From: Flavobacterium psychrolimnae
GTDB taxonomy: Bacteria; Bacteroidota; Bacteroidia; Flavobacteriales; Flavobacteriaceae
Direction: 5' to 3'
Length of the DNA stretch: 64,000 nt
Assembly (NCBI RefSeq): GCF_003312425.1
Contig: NZ_QNUX01000011.1
Coordinates: 62,001-126,000 of the forward strand
In this document: piece after piece, positions 19,046-29,269 of the stretch
Layout of the letters: each line of letters opens with the position of its first letter
How positions within the stretch are numbered: the first letter of the stretch is position 1
Position numbers and translations under genes: made by a program
The notes under the pieces: model-generated
Database searches by the model: none
The model's input: only the letters and a program-made list of their open reading frames with translations
What the model was told of the DNA's origin: nothing

Positions 19046-21508
19046 ATGAATCAATATTTGCAGCGCACAAAGTCTTATTTTCAAACTATAAATTTTCGAA
19101 AAATAATCAAAAGAATTGGTTTTTTATTTCTGGGAATTGTGGCTTTTTTGGTGATAGCGTCAGCGGTTTTATCGGTTTATTTTAAGAATAATAAAGAGGA
19201 AATTGTCACGCAAATCAATGCGAAAATTAACGAAAATATTACGGGTACAATTGTTATTGGTGACATTAATTATAAGTTTTTTAAGGGTTTCCCCAATATG
19301 ACTTTGGCGTTAAGTCAAGTAGAATTAAAAGACAGTTTGTGGGCTTTACACAAGCGAACGCTACTCAAAGCGGAACAAATTGAGGTGCGCGTCAATGTTT
19401 TGGGATTGCTTTCTAATGAGATAAACATCGATAAAATAGAAATCCAGCAGGCCACTTTGCATTTGTTCAAAGGAAAAAATGGAATTGTAAATACGAATAT
19501 TTTTAGACCTAAGCCAAAAAGCAAAAAATCAAAAAGCTCCACCGATTCTAAAGTAAAAGAAGTCGTTTTAGACCAAGTACATTTTATTTCCGAAAATCAA
19601 ATGGGACATAAATTATTTGATTTTAATATCGTGGCACTGCGAAGCCAGATAGATCATGATAACGAGAATTGGCACACGAATTTATATTTGAAAACGCTTG
19701 CCAAAAGTATGGCTTTCAATACTAAAAGAGGAAGTTTTATTCAAAATAGAATGGTAGAAGGGGTTTTGAAAGTTGATTTCTCTGAACCCAAAAACCAAAT
19801 TAGTGTTGCCACGGAGAATTTCGGAATTGGGGAAGAGTTTTTTGATATCAACGCTCATTTTAGTTTGGATAAAAACAAGTCTCCTTTTGATATTGCCATA
19901 AAAACTACGATTTTGTGGCGTGATGCTTCCGCTTTATTGAGCGCTAATATCAGTACTAAAATAAATCAGTTTGATTTAAAAAAACCGATTGACGTGGGTT
20001 GCACGATTATTGGCGATATGAATGTCACTGGCGATCCTGAAATTGTGGTGACGACAAAAATTAAAAATAATGAACTCAAAATACCGGACGGAATCATTAC
20101 GGACTGCAGCTTTGGCGCTACATTCACCAACCAATATAAAAAAGGAGCAGGCTGTAACGATATTAACTCGACCATAACTTTAACGGATTTTTCTGGGAAA
20201 TACAAAACTATTCCATTTGCAATTCCAATCGGGATTATTTCCAATTTTGAAAAAACCACTGCGGCAGGAAGTTTTAAATCTGACTTTCCCGTTTCCAGAT
20301 TAAATGAGATAGTCAATGAGGATTTGATGCATTTTTCTGACGGTCAAGCCAAAGTGAATTTGGATTTCAAATTTGATGTAGTGAATTTAAAAATACAAAA
20401 ACCGTTGTTCACTGGAAGTGTAGCTGTTAAAAATGCAACTGTAAATTATGGTCCACGGAATTTGACTTTTGTGAAAACAGATATTCAGCTTGATTTTACG
20501 GAGCAAGCATTATTAATCAAAAAAATTAATTTTAAAGACCGTAGGAACATGGTTTTTATGGAAGGCAAAATTGACAATTTCCTGACATTGTATTACGAGA
20601 ATCCAGAAAAAATGGTGGTAAACTGGGATATTTATGCTCCCTTTTTGGACGTGAAACAGTTTATAGGTGTTTTTACAAGTACCGGTAAAAAAGCTCCAAA
20701 AACCAAGGATAAAAAAGATGATTTTTCAGACGAATTGTATTCCGTGATTGAAATGAGCCAAATGGCGTTAAATGTTAAAGCGGACAAAATAGTCTACAGT
20801 AAACTCGAGGCGACGAATGCAAAAGCAACGATTTTGTTGCTTAACAATAAATTAATTGTCAAAAATGGCTGGGTTCAAAGCGTTGGCGGAAACATTGCTT
20901 TTGATGGGGAATTAGTTCCTGATGGAGATGATTTTCTGCTCGAATCTAATGCGAAAATCAACCGCGTGAACATTGGCCGATTCCTTGCCGGCTTAAATAA
21001 TTTTGGTATTCAATCTTTTGAACCTAAAAATATAGAGGGATTTTTAACAGCTTCGGCAGCGCTTAAAGGAAAACTACTTTCCGGCGGAGAATTAAAAACG
21101 AACTCTCTTTCCGGTGCTGCTAAATTTAAGGTGGCTCAAGGCGCTTTAATCGATTTTAAACCTATTACAAACATAGGTAAGTTCGCTTTTCCTTTTAGAA
21201 ATGTGAACCATATCGTTTTTAGTGATTTGTCAGGAAATTTTAAAATTAATGGAGATTTAGTAAATGTAAATGATTTGAAAGTGAGTTCCAATGTATTGAA
21301 TTTAGACGTAAATGGCGTTTATTCGTTCAATAGAGGTACAAATTTAGCGATGACTATTCCGTTGAGAAATCCAAAAAACGATGAACTTATCACCGATGAA
21401 GCGGAAAAAGCCGAAAAGCGTACGAAAGGAATTGTGCTGCATTTATTGGCCGTTGATGTCGATGGAAAAATAAAAATAAGATGGAATAAAGATCATGAAA
21501 AACTCTAA
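19046..21508 (+). CDS. AsmA-family envelope protein
   Basis: 820 residues. One N-terminal membrane anchor (IGFLFLGIVAFLVIASAVLSV), then the AsmA-type start of a long repeated beta-structure (NENITGTIVIGDINYKFFKGFPNMTLALSQVEL) and an AsmA-like C-terminal region (about 620-800; FLTASAALKGKLLSGGELKTN). Family members bridge or line the periplasm and are tied to phospholipid movement to the outer membrane. The gene is followed four bases later by an NTF2-like lipoprotein. Confidence 0.8.
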   Translation: MNQYLQRTKSYFQTINFRKIIKRIGFLFLGIVAFLVIASAVLSVYFKNNKEEIVTQINAKINENITGTIVIGDINYKFFKGFPNMTLALSQVELKDSLWALHKRTLLKAEQIEVRVNVLGLLSNEINIDKIEIQQATLHLFKGKNGIVNTNIFRPKPKSKKSKSSTDSKVKEVVLDQVHFISENQMGHKLFDFNIVALRSQIDHDNENWHTNLYLKTLAKSMAFNTKRGSFIQNRMVEGVLKVDFSEPKNQISVATENFGIGEEFFDINAHFSLDKNKSPFDIAIKTTILWRDASALLSANISTKINQFDLKKPIDVGCTIIGDMNVTGDPEIVVTTKIKNNELKIPDGIITDCSFGATFTNQYKKGAGCNDINSTITLTDFSGKYKTIPFAIPIGIISNFEKTTAAGSFKSDFPVSRLNEIVNEDLMHFSDGQAKVNLDFKFDVVNLKIQKPLFTGSVAVKNATVNYGPRNLTFVKTDIQLDFTEQALLIKKINFKDRRNMVFMEGKIDNFLTLYYENPEKMVVNWDIYAPFLDVKQFIGVFTSTGKKAPKTKDKKDDFSDELYSVIEMSQMALNVKADKIVYSKLEATNAKATILLLNNKLIVKNGWVQSVGGNIAFDGELVPDGDDFLLESNAKINRVNIGRFLAGLNNFGIQSFEPKNIEGFLTASAALKGKLLSGGELKTNSLSGAAKFKVAQGALIDFKPITNIGKFAFPFRNVNHIVFSDLSGNFKINGDLVNVNDLKVSSNVLNLDVNGVYSFNRGTNLAMTIPLRNPKNDELITDEAEKAEKRTKGIVLHLLAVDVDGKIKIRWNKDHEKL

Positions 21509-21512
21509 TTGT

Positions 21513-22022
21513 ATGAAAAAACTACTGGCAGTTCTTATCGTTTTTTGTTTGTCCGGATGCAAAAGCAGCATGGACCAACAGACACTTTCGAAAGCAAACG
21601 TAAATGAAACACTCGATGCTTGGCACAAAGCCGCAGCGCAAGCTAACTACAACGACTATTTCAGTTTAATGACTGATGATGCTGTCTTCATTGGTACCGA
21701 TGCAACAGAAAATTGGGATAAGACAGCTTTTCAAGCCTATGCAAAACCACATTTTGACAAAGGGAAAGCGTGGAATTTTACGGCTCTGGAACGACATGTC
21801 TTTTTTGATAAAACCGGAAAAACAGCTTGGTTTGATGAATTGCTGGATACCCAAATGAAAATTTGTCGTGGTTCTGGAGTTTTGGTGAAAATAGGGAACC
21901 AGTGGAAAATTCAACACTATGTTCTATCGATGACAATTCCCAACGATAACTCGAATGAAGTTATAAAAGTCAAATCCGCCTTGGAAGATTCGATGATAAA
22001 AACATTGAAGTCTAAACAATAA
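21513..22022 (+). CDS. NTF2/SnoaL-like lipoprotein
   Basis: 169 residues from the ATG at 21513, which directly starts a lipoprotein signal (MKKLLAVLIVFCLSGCKSS); an upstream in-frame ATG at 21495 would overlap the AsmA gene. The body (NVNETLDAWHKAAAQANYNDYFSLMTDDAVFIG through GSGVLVKIGNQWKIQHYVLS) has the SnoaL/DUF4440 cone fold used by small ketosteroid-isomerase-like enzymes and binding proteins. Function unknown. Likely co-transcribed with the AsmA gene. Confidence 0.75.
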   Translation: MKKLLAVLIVFCLSGCKSSMDQQTLSKANVNETLDAWHKAAAQANYNDYFSLMTDDAVFIGTDATENWDKTAFQAYAKPHFDKGKAWNFTALERHVFFDKTGKTAWFDELLDTQMKICRGSGVLVKIGNQWKIQHYVLSMTIPNDNSNEVIKVKSALEDSMIKTLKSKQ

Positions 22023-22065
22023 TATTCTGGAAGTAATGTTTTAGGTTTGGACTTTTTTGCATAGA

Positions 22066-22092
22066 AAAACCTCTGTTTTTAGCAGAGGTTTT
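22066..22092. terminator. Bidirectional terminator
   Basis: 10-bp stem (22066-22075 with 22083-22092), 7-base loop, between convergent genes. Confidence 0.8.
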
Positions 22093-22109
22093 TTAAAATA
22101 AAATGATAA

Positions 22110-24155
22110 TTACCAGATTTTGACTCTTTTTTCTGGAGCTAAATACAAGGAATCTGTGGGTTTTATATTGAAAGCGGTATAAAATTCAGGAATATTTCTC
22201 ACGACACCATTAATTCTGAATCTCGCCGGGGAATGTGGATCGGTTGCGATTTGATTTCGTAACGCTTCCTCACGAGATTTATTCAACCAGCATTGCGCCC
22301 AGCCCAATAATACGCGCTGCTCGCCTGAAAATCCCTCTAAAACCGGGGATGCTTTTCCTTCTAAACTCATTTTGTACGCTTTTATTGCAATGGATAATCC
22401 GCCTAAATCACCAATATTTTCGCCTTGAGTAAATTCACCATTTACATTTAGATCTGGAAATACTTTGAAATCATTGTATTGAGCTACTAATGCGCCCGTT
22501 TTTTGTTTGAAAGCTGCTAAATCACCTGGCGTCCACCAATTTCTAAGAACTCCGTCACCATCAAAGGTGCTTCCCTGGTCATCAAAGCCATGACCTATTT
22601 CGTGACCGATTACAGCTCCAATACCACCGTAATTTGCTGCATTTTCTACTTTTAAATCAAAGAAAGGAGGCTGTAATATGGCTGCAGGAAATACGATTTC
22701 ATTAAGCGGTGGGTTGTAATAGGCGTTTACGGTTTGTGGAGTCATTCCCCATTCGGTTCTGTCAACTGGTTTTCCTAATTTATTAATTTGTCTGTTGTAC
22801 TCAAAAGTGGTGGCTTTTTGTTGGTTTCCGTACAAATCTCCAGGAACAACTTTTAAGGCAGCGTAATCTCTCCACTGGTCTGGATAACCAATTTTTGGAG
22901 TGAATTTCGAGAGTTTGTCTAAGGCTTGCTTTTTAGTTTCCGGACTCATCCAGTCCAGATTTTTTATGCTTTCGCCATACGCTTTAAGCAAGTTTTTAAC
23001 TAGTAAAGTTACTTGCTCTTTGGCCTCAGGGGAAAAATGCTTTTTTACATAAACCTTTCCAACGATTTCACCAAGGCTACCGTTTACTCTATCAACGCCT
23101 CTTCGCCACATTGGTTGTTGTGCTTGGATTCCATAAAGTGTTTTGCCATAGAAGTCAAAATTTTCCTTGTCTAAAGCGGTGTTTAATGATGTTGCCGCTC
23201 CGTGAATTGTATTCCATTTCAGATACGCTTTCCATGTGGTTAAAGGAGTTGTTTTTATGATTCCGTTGAGCGCTTTTAGATAATCAATTTGCGCAATGAC
23301 AATGTTTTTTTGATTGAGAATTCCAGCATTTTTTAGCATACTGTCCCAATTAAAATCAGGCATGAGTTGTTTTAAATCGGTAATCTTATATTTATTGTAC
23401 AGTTTTACAATGTCACGGGTTTGTTCTTTTTTCATATGCTGAGCGGCTAAAACCGTTTCTAATGCCATGATTTTTTTGGCGAGATCTGGCCCATTCGCTA
23501 CTCCGCCGATTTCTAGCATCTTCGCGATATGGGTTACATATTTCTTTTGGATTTCCTTTGATTTGGCATCTTCAAGAGCATAATATTCTCTGTCGGGTAA
23601 TCCTAAACCGCCTTGCCAGGAAATAAGCATGTACTGGGTTGGATCTTTTAAATCCTCCATCACCGAAACTGAAAAAGGGATATTGCTTCCGGAGGTATTT
23701 GCATATCCAAAATAAGCCGCTAAATCCGTGTAATTGGTAATAGCATCAATTTTTTTGTATTCAGTAAGTAACGGTGCAATTCCTTTTTGATCCCTCATTT
23801 TAGTATCCATGAAGGCGTCATAAAAGTCCCCAATTTTTTGCTCATCAGAACCTGTTGCAAAATCACCTTTGGAGGACGCTTCGATAATGGCTTTTACGTC
23901 TTCTTGTGCTTTTTCATGGACCATATAGCCAACACCATATGAGGCTTTGTCATCCGGTATTTTAGTTTTTTTCAGCCAAGCACCGTTAACATAGGCATCA
24001 AAATTATCGCCTGGTCGAACGGATGTGTCCATATTGTTTTTATTAATTCCGGAAATTGTTTTGTCTGTTTTTTCAAATGTGGTAAAAGCAGCTAGCAATA
24101 AAATGGAGGATGCCAACACAAGTTGGGTTTTCATTGGATATGGTTTTGATTTCAT
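22110..24155 (-). CDS. M13-family zinc metallopeptidase (PepO/neprilysin-like)
   Basis: 681 residues. Zinc motif HEIGH with H518, E519 and H522, and the third ligand E579 with D583 in ENIGDLGG; the N-terminal M13 domain (about 45-430) covers the active site. Signal-like MKTQLVLASSILLLAAFTTFE; the start may be ATG 24155 or 24134, the latter giving a more typical signal peptide. It should cleave oligopeptides in the periplasm or at the surface. Single gene with its own terminator. Confidence 0.93.
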   Translation of the reverse strand: MKSKPYPMKTQLVLASSILLLAAFTTFEKTDKTISGINKNNMDTSVRPGDNFDAYVNGAWLKKTKIPDDKASYGVGYMVHEKAQEDVKAIIEASSKGDFATGSDEQKIGDFYDAFMDTKMRDQKGIAPLLTEYKKIDAITNYTDLAAYFGYANTSGSNIPFSVSVMEDLKDPTQYMLISWQGGLGLPDREYYALEDAKSKEIQKKYVTHIAKMLEIGGVANGPDLAKKIMALETVLAAQHMKKEQTRDIVKLYNKYKITDLKQLMPDFNWDSMLKNAGILNQKNIVIAQIDYLKALNGIIKTTPLTTWKAYLKWNTIHGAATSLNTALDKENFDFYGKTLYGIQAQQPMWRRGVDRVNGSLGEIVGKVYVKKHFSPEAKEQVTLLVKNLLKAYGESIKNLDWMSPETKKQALDKLSKFTPKIGYPDQWRDYAALKVVPGDLYGNQQKATTFEYNRQINKLGKPVDRTEWGMTPQTVNAYYNPPLNEIVFPAAILQPPFFDLKVENAANYGGIGAVIGHEIGHGFDDQGSTFDGDGVLRNWWTPGDLAAFKQKTGALVAQYNDFKVFPDLNVNGEFTQGENIGDLGGLSIAIKAYKMSLEGKASPVLEGFSGEQRVLLGWAQCWLNKSREEALRNQIATDPHSPARFRINGVVRNIPEFYTAFNIKPTDSLYLAPEKRVKIW

Positions 24156-24297
24156 AGGGTGGTTTTTTAGAATATCAAATATAATTAAAAAAAAGTTACG
24201 CCTATGTATTTATTTGATTGTTAGCAAGTTGAAATAAAAAATAGAATTCTATCCAACTGATTAAATAAATCAAATTGAAAATTTAACTGTAGTTGTT

Positions 24298-25902
24298 TTA
24301 TTTGGAGTCGTCAGAAAAAAGAATTTCGGCCAGACGATCATCCCTTAAATAGATGTCGTTAAAAAAACTGATTTCACCGGAATCATTGACCCATGTGGTA
24401 AAATATCCAATGTGAACAGGAATTTTATTTTTCAGGATACAAGTAGTTTCTTTTCCGCTGTCCATGGCTTTCTTAATGCGTTCTGCGGGCCAATCCGGAT
24501 TGTTTTTTAAAATTAAGTATGCTAATTCCTGTGCTTTATTCACGTTAATGCATCCGTGACTGTATGCTCTATATTCAGATTCAAATAAGCTTTTAGCAGG
24601 CGAATCGTGTAAATAAATATCGGAAGCACTTGGAAAAATGAATTTGACTTTCCCCAAGGGATTTTTTGGACCGGGTTTCTGTCTTACTCTTCCTTTGTTC
24701 CATTCCATATCATTATCAGCCAAATAGTTTTGGTCACGATCCATAGCTGTTTTTATTTCGCTTTGAACGATACTCGTTGGGATATTCCAGTACGGACTAA
24801 ATATTAGATGGCTGATATTACTACTAAAAATTACGGTTTCATTCATAGTTCCGCCTACAAATACATTTGATTCTAGTTCAGTTTTGCCGTTTCTTTTATA
24901 AATTAGTTTAAAAGAAGGAATATTTATTATGATGTATTCGTCCGCTTTTGTCAACTCTGGAGCAATCCAACGACAGCGTTCCATATTGACCATAATGGTT
25001 TTGATATAATTTTCAATGGGAATATTCATCCGCTGAATGTGACTCAAAGTAATAATAGGATCTATTTTGTAACCATTTCTTTTCTTGAAGTTCAGGATTC
25101 CGGTCATTAATTCGGCATCGTACAAGGTGCTTTTGGAATCGTGTTGTAAATCTCCGGTTACGGCGAGTCTTTGTCTGATTTGACTAATGGTTGCTGAGTT
25201 GTCACCCGGCTTGTATTCTCTCCTTGAAGAATCGGCAATGATCAAATTCCATTCGCCATTTTGCTCTATTTGTCGGTATTTTTTTAAAACAGTTCTCAGT
25301 TTGTAATATTGACTAAAGAGCTGTTCCTCATTTTTATCTAATAATTGAGGATCTGCTAACAAAGTTTGGAGCAGGCTCGCGTACGAAAGGTTTTTTGTGG
25401 GTAAAAACCATCCAATCTCTCTGATTTTTTCAAGGTCAATTCCCTTGTATACTTTTTTTGCATAAAAAATATACATTGCGGATAGTAAAAGTTCCGTTTC
25501 GGTAGTCGTGAGGTTGCTTTGCGGGTTTTTATTAAAAATCAGGTCGGCTTTTTCTTTATAAGCGAATCGGGACTTTAACCCATCGTCCTGCAGCTGATTT
25601 ACTTTGGAATATAATAAATTGGCAAACTCAATAATTCCTTGGTTGTCAAACCAAATGGAACTGTAATTTCTTTTTTTGTACAAAGCAATAACATCTGATT
25701 TGTATTTTTTTACATTTGGATATGCTTTGAAAAATCTGGAAATAACTGTACTGTCAATTTTGACGAAATTTCTTTCTGGTTTGTATTTCAGCATTGATTG
25801 AGCAAAAGAAGTGTTGGTAACCGTTTTGGAATTTGGACGGTAAGCAGAAGCAATTGAAAAATTGAATAATAGTACTGCAATAGATAAAACGAAGTTTTTC
25901 AT
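24298..25902 (-). CDS. L,D-transpeptidase family protein (paralogue 2)
   Basis: 534 residues with the same layout as the gene at 16834-18417: signal peptide (MKNFVLSIAVLLFNFSIASA, no lipobox Cys), helical N-terminal region, YkuD domain with SHGCINV (H449, C451). Shared blocks include TIMVNMERCRWI and ENPLGKVKFIFP-like segments. Unlike paralogue 1 it appears soluble in the periplasm rather than lipid-anchored. The two copies may divide crosslinking and tethering work. Confidence 0.9.
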   Translation of the reverse strand: MKNFVLSIAVLLFNFSIASAYRPNSKTVTNTSFAQSMLKYKPERNFVKIDSTVISRFFKAYPNVKKYKSDVIALYKKRNYSSIWFDNQGIIEFANLLYSKVNQLQDDGLKSRFAYKEKADLIFNKNPQSNLTTTETELLLSAMYIFYAKKVYKGIDLEKIREIGWFLPTKNLSYASLLQTLLADPQLLDKNEEQLFSQYYKLRTVLKKYRQIEQNGEWNLIIADSSRREYKPGDNSATISQIRQRLAVTGDLQHDSKSTLYDAELMTGILNFKKRNGYKIDPIITLSHIQRMNIPIENYIKTIMVNMERCRWIAPELTKADEYIIINIPSFKLIYKRNGKTELESNVFVGGTMNETVIFSSNISHLIFSPYWNIPTSIVQSEIKTAMDRDQNYLADNDMEWNKGRVRQKPGPKNPLGKVKFIFPSASDIYLHDSPAKSLFESEYRAYSHGCINVNKAQELAYLILKNNPDWPAERIKKAMDSGKETTCILKNKIPVHIGYFTTWVNDSGEISFFNDIYLRDDRLAEILFSDDSK

Positions 25903-26134
25903 AGCAAGTTTATTTGTATAAAGGTACAGTAATATTTTGTGTGCGAAAAGCGCATTAACAGGAATGTTAAGAATGGAAATAGTACAAAAGTCATTACTTT
26001 GGCTGTTATTTTTTGAAGAACTGCATAAAAAAGTAGCTTACAAATAGCGATTTTGAAAACGTTTTTTCATTTTTTTACCGCTTCGGCATTCGGTCTTATA
26101 TATTTCCTTAATTTTGCCGAAATATTCTAAAAAA

Positions 26135-26812
26135 GTGGGAAGCAAAAATAAATTAAAGCGGTTCAAAGAAAACGAGACATTCAACAATGTTTTTCAACCA
26201 ACAAGAGAAGAAGTTGTAGGCGATTTATTTCCTTTGAAAGGGAAATGGAACTCAGAATTCTTTAAAAATGAAAATCCATTGGTGCTGGAATTAGGCTGTG
26301 GAAAAGGGGAATATTCTGTTGGGCTTGCGGAACGATATCCAAATAAAAATTTTGTGGGAATCGATATCAAAGGTGCTCGTTTTTGGCGTGGAGCTAAAAC
26401 AGCGGTTGAAACCGGAATGTATAATGTGGCTTTTATCAGAACCCAAATTGAATTGATTAACCATATTTTTGCTGAAAACGAAGTAGATGAAATCTGGATA
26501 ACTTTTCCGGATCCACAAATAAAATACAAACGAACAAAACACCGAATGACAAATTCAGAGTTTTTGCAATTGTATAAAAAAATCCTCAAAAAAGACGGTG
26601 TGGTAAACTTAAAAACCGACAGTGAGTTCATGCATGGGTATACTTTAGGGTTGTTGCATGGAGAAGGGCATGAGGTTTTGTATGCCAATCATAATGTGTA
26701 TGTAAATGAAGGAAGTCCGGAGGAAGTAACTGCTTTTCAGACATTCTATGAAAAACAATATTTAGAAATTAACAAAGCAATTACCTATATTCGATTCAAA
26801 ATCAAAGAATAG
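26135..26812 (+). CDS. trmB: tRNA (guanine-46-N7)-methyltransferase TrmB
   Basis: 225 residues from the GTG at 26135 (GSKNKLKRFKENETF, the usual family N-terminus); an in-frame TTG at 26114 would add seven residues. SAM motif LELGCGKGEYSVGLAERYP, then GIDIKGARFWRGAK and ITFPDPQIKYKRTKHRM with the PDP motif that binds the tRNA base. It makes m7G46 in tRNA variable loops. Followed 46 bases later by a LysE-type gene. Confidence 0.93.
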   Translation: MGSKNKLKRFKENETFNNVFQPTREEVVGDLFPLKGKWNSEFFKNENPLVLELGCGKGEYSVGLAERYPNKNFVGIDIKGARFWRGAKTAVETGMYNVAFIRTQIELINHIFAENEVDEIWITFPDPQIKYKRTKHRMTNSEFLQLYKKILKKDGVVNLKTDSEFMHGYTLGLLHGEGHEVLYANHNVYVNEGSPEEVTAFQTFYEKQYLEINKAITYIRFKIKE

Positions 26813-26858
26813 TTTTATATTTGAAACAGATTTCTTTTTTTAATCTTGCACCTTGCCT

Positions 26859-27494
26859 ATGAATTTAATCACTTCTTTGCTTTTGGGTTTCGTTACGGCC
26901 TTTGTAGGGATTACGCCTCCGGGGTTAATCAATATGACAGCCGCTAAAGTGAATCTCAAGGAAGGAAAAAGAAGTGCGTACTGGTTTGTTTTAGGTGCAG
27001 TAATTATAATTTTCTTTCAGGCGGCACTTGCTATATTTTTTGCACAATTTATAAAAGAGCGTCCGGATGTTATAGTTTTGCTGCGCGAAGTTGGTTTTGG
27101 GATTTTTGCAGCATTGACAATCTATTTCTTACTGATTGCTAAAAAGCCAAAAAAGAAAAAAGGTAAAATGAAAAAAAAGAGTACTTCCACTCGTTTTTTT
27201 CTTGGGATGTTGCTCTCTGCACTTAATTTTTTCCCTATCCCTTATTATGTTTTTGTAAGCGTTACATTGGCGTCATACAATTTGTTTTATTTTGATACGA
27301 CCAATGTTTTTACCTTTGTAACAGGTGTGGTTTTAGGATCTTTTTTTGTGTTTTATTGTTACATCACTTTCTTTCAAAAAATTCAAGACAAAACGGATTA
27401 TCTGATGCGCAATATGAATACCATCATAGGAAGCATTACCGGATTGATATCCTTGATCACCTTAATCAATATTATACGGTATTATCTGCGATAA
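26859..27494 (+). CDS. LysE-family transporter
   Basis: 211 residues from ATG 26859. Six predicted helices with the LysE-type opening GFVTAFVGITPPGLINMTAAKV and a basic loop (KKPKKKKGKMKKK). Members export amino acids or small metabolites; substrate unknown. Confidence 0.7.
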   Translation: MNLITSLLLGFVTAFVGITPPGLINMTAAKVNLKEGKRSAYWFVLGAVIIIFFQAALAIFFAQFIKERPDVIVLLREVGFGIFAALTIYFLLIAKKPKKKKGKMKKKSTSTRFFLGMLLSALNFFPIPYYVFVSVTLASYNLFYFDTTNVFTFVTGVVLGSFFVFYCYITFFQKIQDKTDYLMRNMNTIIGSITGLISLITLINIIRYYLR

Positions 27495-27544
27495 TTTTTT
27501 ACCGCTAAAGAACAATAAACAGACTTTTTATTAGATTCAGCATC

Positions 27545-27874
27545 ATGTCAAACGACAATTTTTTCGAGAGAGTATATTTCATAGTCAGACAAATTCCGTA
27601 CGGAAAAGTAACTTCTTATGGCGCTATTGCAAAGGCTTTAGGAACAGCTCGTTCTGCTCGAATGGTAGGTTGGGCAATGAATGCCTCTCATAATCTGGAA
27701 GATGTTCCGGCGCATCGCGTGGTGAATAGAAAGGGTTTGCTTACCGGTAAATTACATTTTGACGGAACAAATTTGATGCAGCAATTATTGGAAAACGAAG
27801 GAATTGTTGTGGTGGATAACCAAATTTTAGATTTCGAGAAACATTTTTGGCAACCGGAAGTTAGGGTGGTGTAA
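27545..27874 (+). CDS. Alkyltransferase-like (ATL) DNA-binding protein
   Basis: 109 residues covering only the C-terminal DNA-binding domain of O6-alkylguanine methyltransferases. The motif is VPAHRV at 54-59: A56 replaces the alkyl-accepting cysteine of PCHRV, and the helix-turn-helix with arginine finger (ARSARMVGWAMN) is kept. Such proteins flip and tag O6-alkylguanine for nucleotide excision repair rather than repairing it directly. Stand-alone gene. Confidence 0.88.
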   Translation: MSNDNFFERVYFIVRQIPYGKVTSYGAIAKALGTARSARMVGWAMNASHNLEDVPAHRVVNRKGLLTGKLHFDGTNLMQQLLENEGIVVVDNQILDFEKHFWQPEVRVV

Positions 27875-28073
27875 AGCTGAAAATTCAAAACGCGAGATTT
27901 TTTGAGATTAAAAAACGATATTTCTCTGATAATTGCCGTCAATCCTCACATCAATAAATGCGATACAAATCCTTTATAATAAGAACTTTTCATAGTATCT
28001 TTGTAATCTGAAATCAGTTTAAATAAAGATAATATTTTGGCATGAAATGCCGACAGAAAACAATAAACTAAAA

Positions 28074-29201
28074 ATGAAATTAGATAGAAAAGATATTCTT
28101 AAAGCTTTAGAAACGATTACTATAGCTGGAGAAGGAAAAAACATGGTGGAAAGTGGCGCAATAGCAAATGTGATAACTTTTGGCGATGAGGTTGTAGTTG
28201 ATTTAGTATTGCACACACCGGCGATGCACATAAAAAAACGTGCCGAAGACGATATCAAAAAAACAATTCTCGAATTAGTATCTCCGGATGCTAAAATCAA
28301 AATTAATAGTAAAGTTGAGGTTCCGGACAAACCGGAAATCAAAGGAAAATCAATACCGGGAATCAAAAATATTATTGGTGTAGCCTCTGGTAAAGGTGGA
28401 GTAGGAAAATCTACTGTTACAGCAAATCTAGCGGTATCATTGGCTAAAATGGGTTTCTCAGTAGGAATTCTTGATGCGGATATTTACGGACCATCGATGC
28501 CAATCATGTTCGACGTAGAAAGTGAAAAACCAATTTCGGTAACCGTTGATGGAAAATCAAAAATGAAACCGGTTGAAAGTTACGAAGTAAAAATTCTTTC
28601 AATCGGATTTTTTACAGCTCCAAGTCAAGCGGTAATCTGGAGAGGACCAATGGCTTCTAAAGCTTTGAACCAAATGATTTTTGATGCTGACTGGGGAGAA
28701 TTGGACTTCATGTTAGTTGATTTGCCTCCGGGAACAGGAGACATTCACCTTTCAATCGTTCAATCATTGCCTATTACAGGTGTTGTCATCGTAAGTACGC
28801 CACAAGCAGTAGCTTTGGCAGATGCCAAAAAAGGAGTTTCGATGTTCATGTCTGAAGCTATAAATGTTCCTGTATTGGGAATTATAGAAAACATGGCGTA
28901 TTTCACACCAGAAGAATTACCAGAAAATAAATACTATATTTTTGGTAAAGAAGGAGCTAGAAATCTTTCAGAAGACTTAGGCGTGCCATTCCTTGGCGAA
29001 GTGCCTATCGTACAATCCATTCGTGAAGCGGGTGATTACGGTCGTCCGGCAGCAATGCAAACCGGTTCCGTTATTGAAACCGTTTTCGAACAAATCACTA
29101 GAAATGTAGTGCAAGAAACCGTAAATAGAAATGAAAATTTACCTGCGACTGAGGCGGTTAAAATCACAACTATGGCCGGTTGTTCAGCAGTAAAAAAATA
29201 G
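28074..29201 (+). CDS. Mrp/ApbC Fe-S cluster carrier P-loop ATPase
   Basis: 375 residues from the ATG at 28074, which matches family N-termini (MKLDRKDILKALETI); an upstream ATG at 28047 is possible. An N-terminal MIP18/DUF59 domain (about 1-90) precedes the ATPase, with deviant Walker A GKGGVGKST and DLPPGTGDIHLS. It assembles and delivers [4Fe-4S] clusters. Next come a NifU-type scaffold and a ferredoxin, giving an Fe-S module. Confidence 0.92.
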   Translation: MKLDRKDILKALETITIAGEGKNMVESGAIANVITFGDEVVVDLVLHTPAMHIKKRAEDDIKKTILELVSPDAKIKINSKVEVPDKPEIKGKSIPGIKNIIGVASGKGGVGKSTVTANLAVSLAKMGFSVGILDADIYGPSMPIMFDVESEKPISVTVDGKSKMKPVESYEVKILSIGFFTAPSQAVIWRGPMASKALNQMIFDADWGELDFMLVDLPPGTGDIHLSIVQSLPITGVVIVSTPQAVALADAKKGVSMFMSEAINVPVLGIIENMAYFTPEELPENKYYIFGKEGARNLSEDLGVPFLGEVPIVQSIREAGDYGRPAAMQTGSVIETVFEQITRNVVQETVNRNENLPATEAVKITTMAGCSAVKK

Positions 29202-29269
29202 AAATTAGAATGTTTGAAATGATTTTTAATCTTTCAATTTTCTAATCTTTCAATCTTTAAATAAAGAAA

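Noticed and set aside
26114..26134. TTG start adding seven residues to TrmB
   Set aside because: The GTG at 26135 gives the N-terminus usual for the family; the longer form is possible but not needed.
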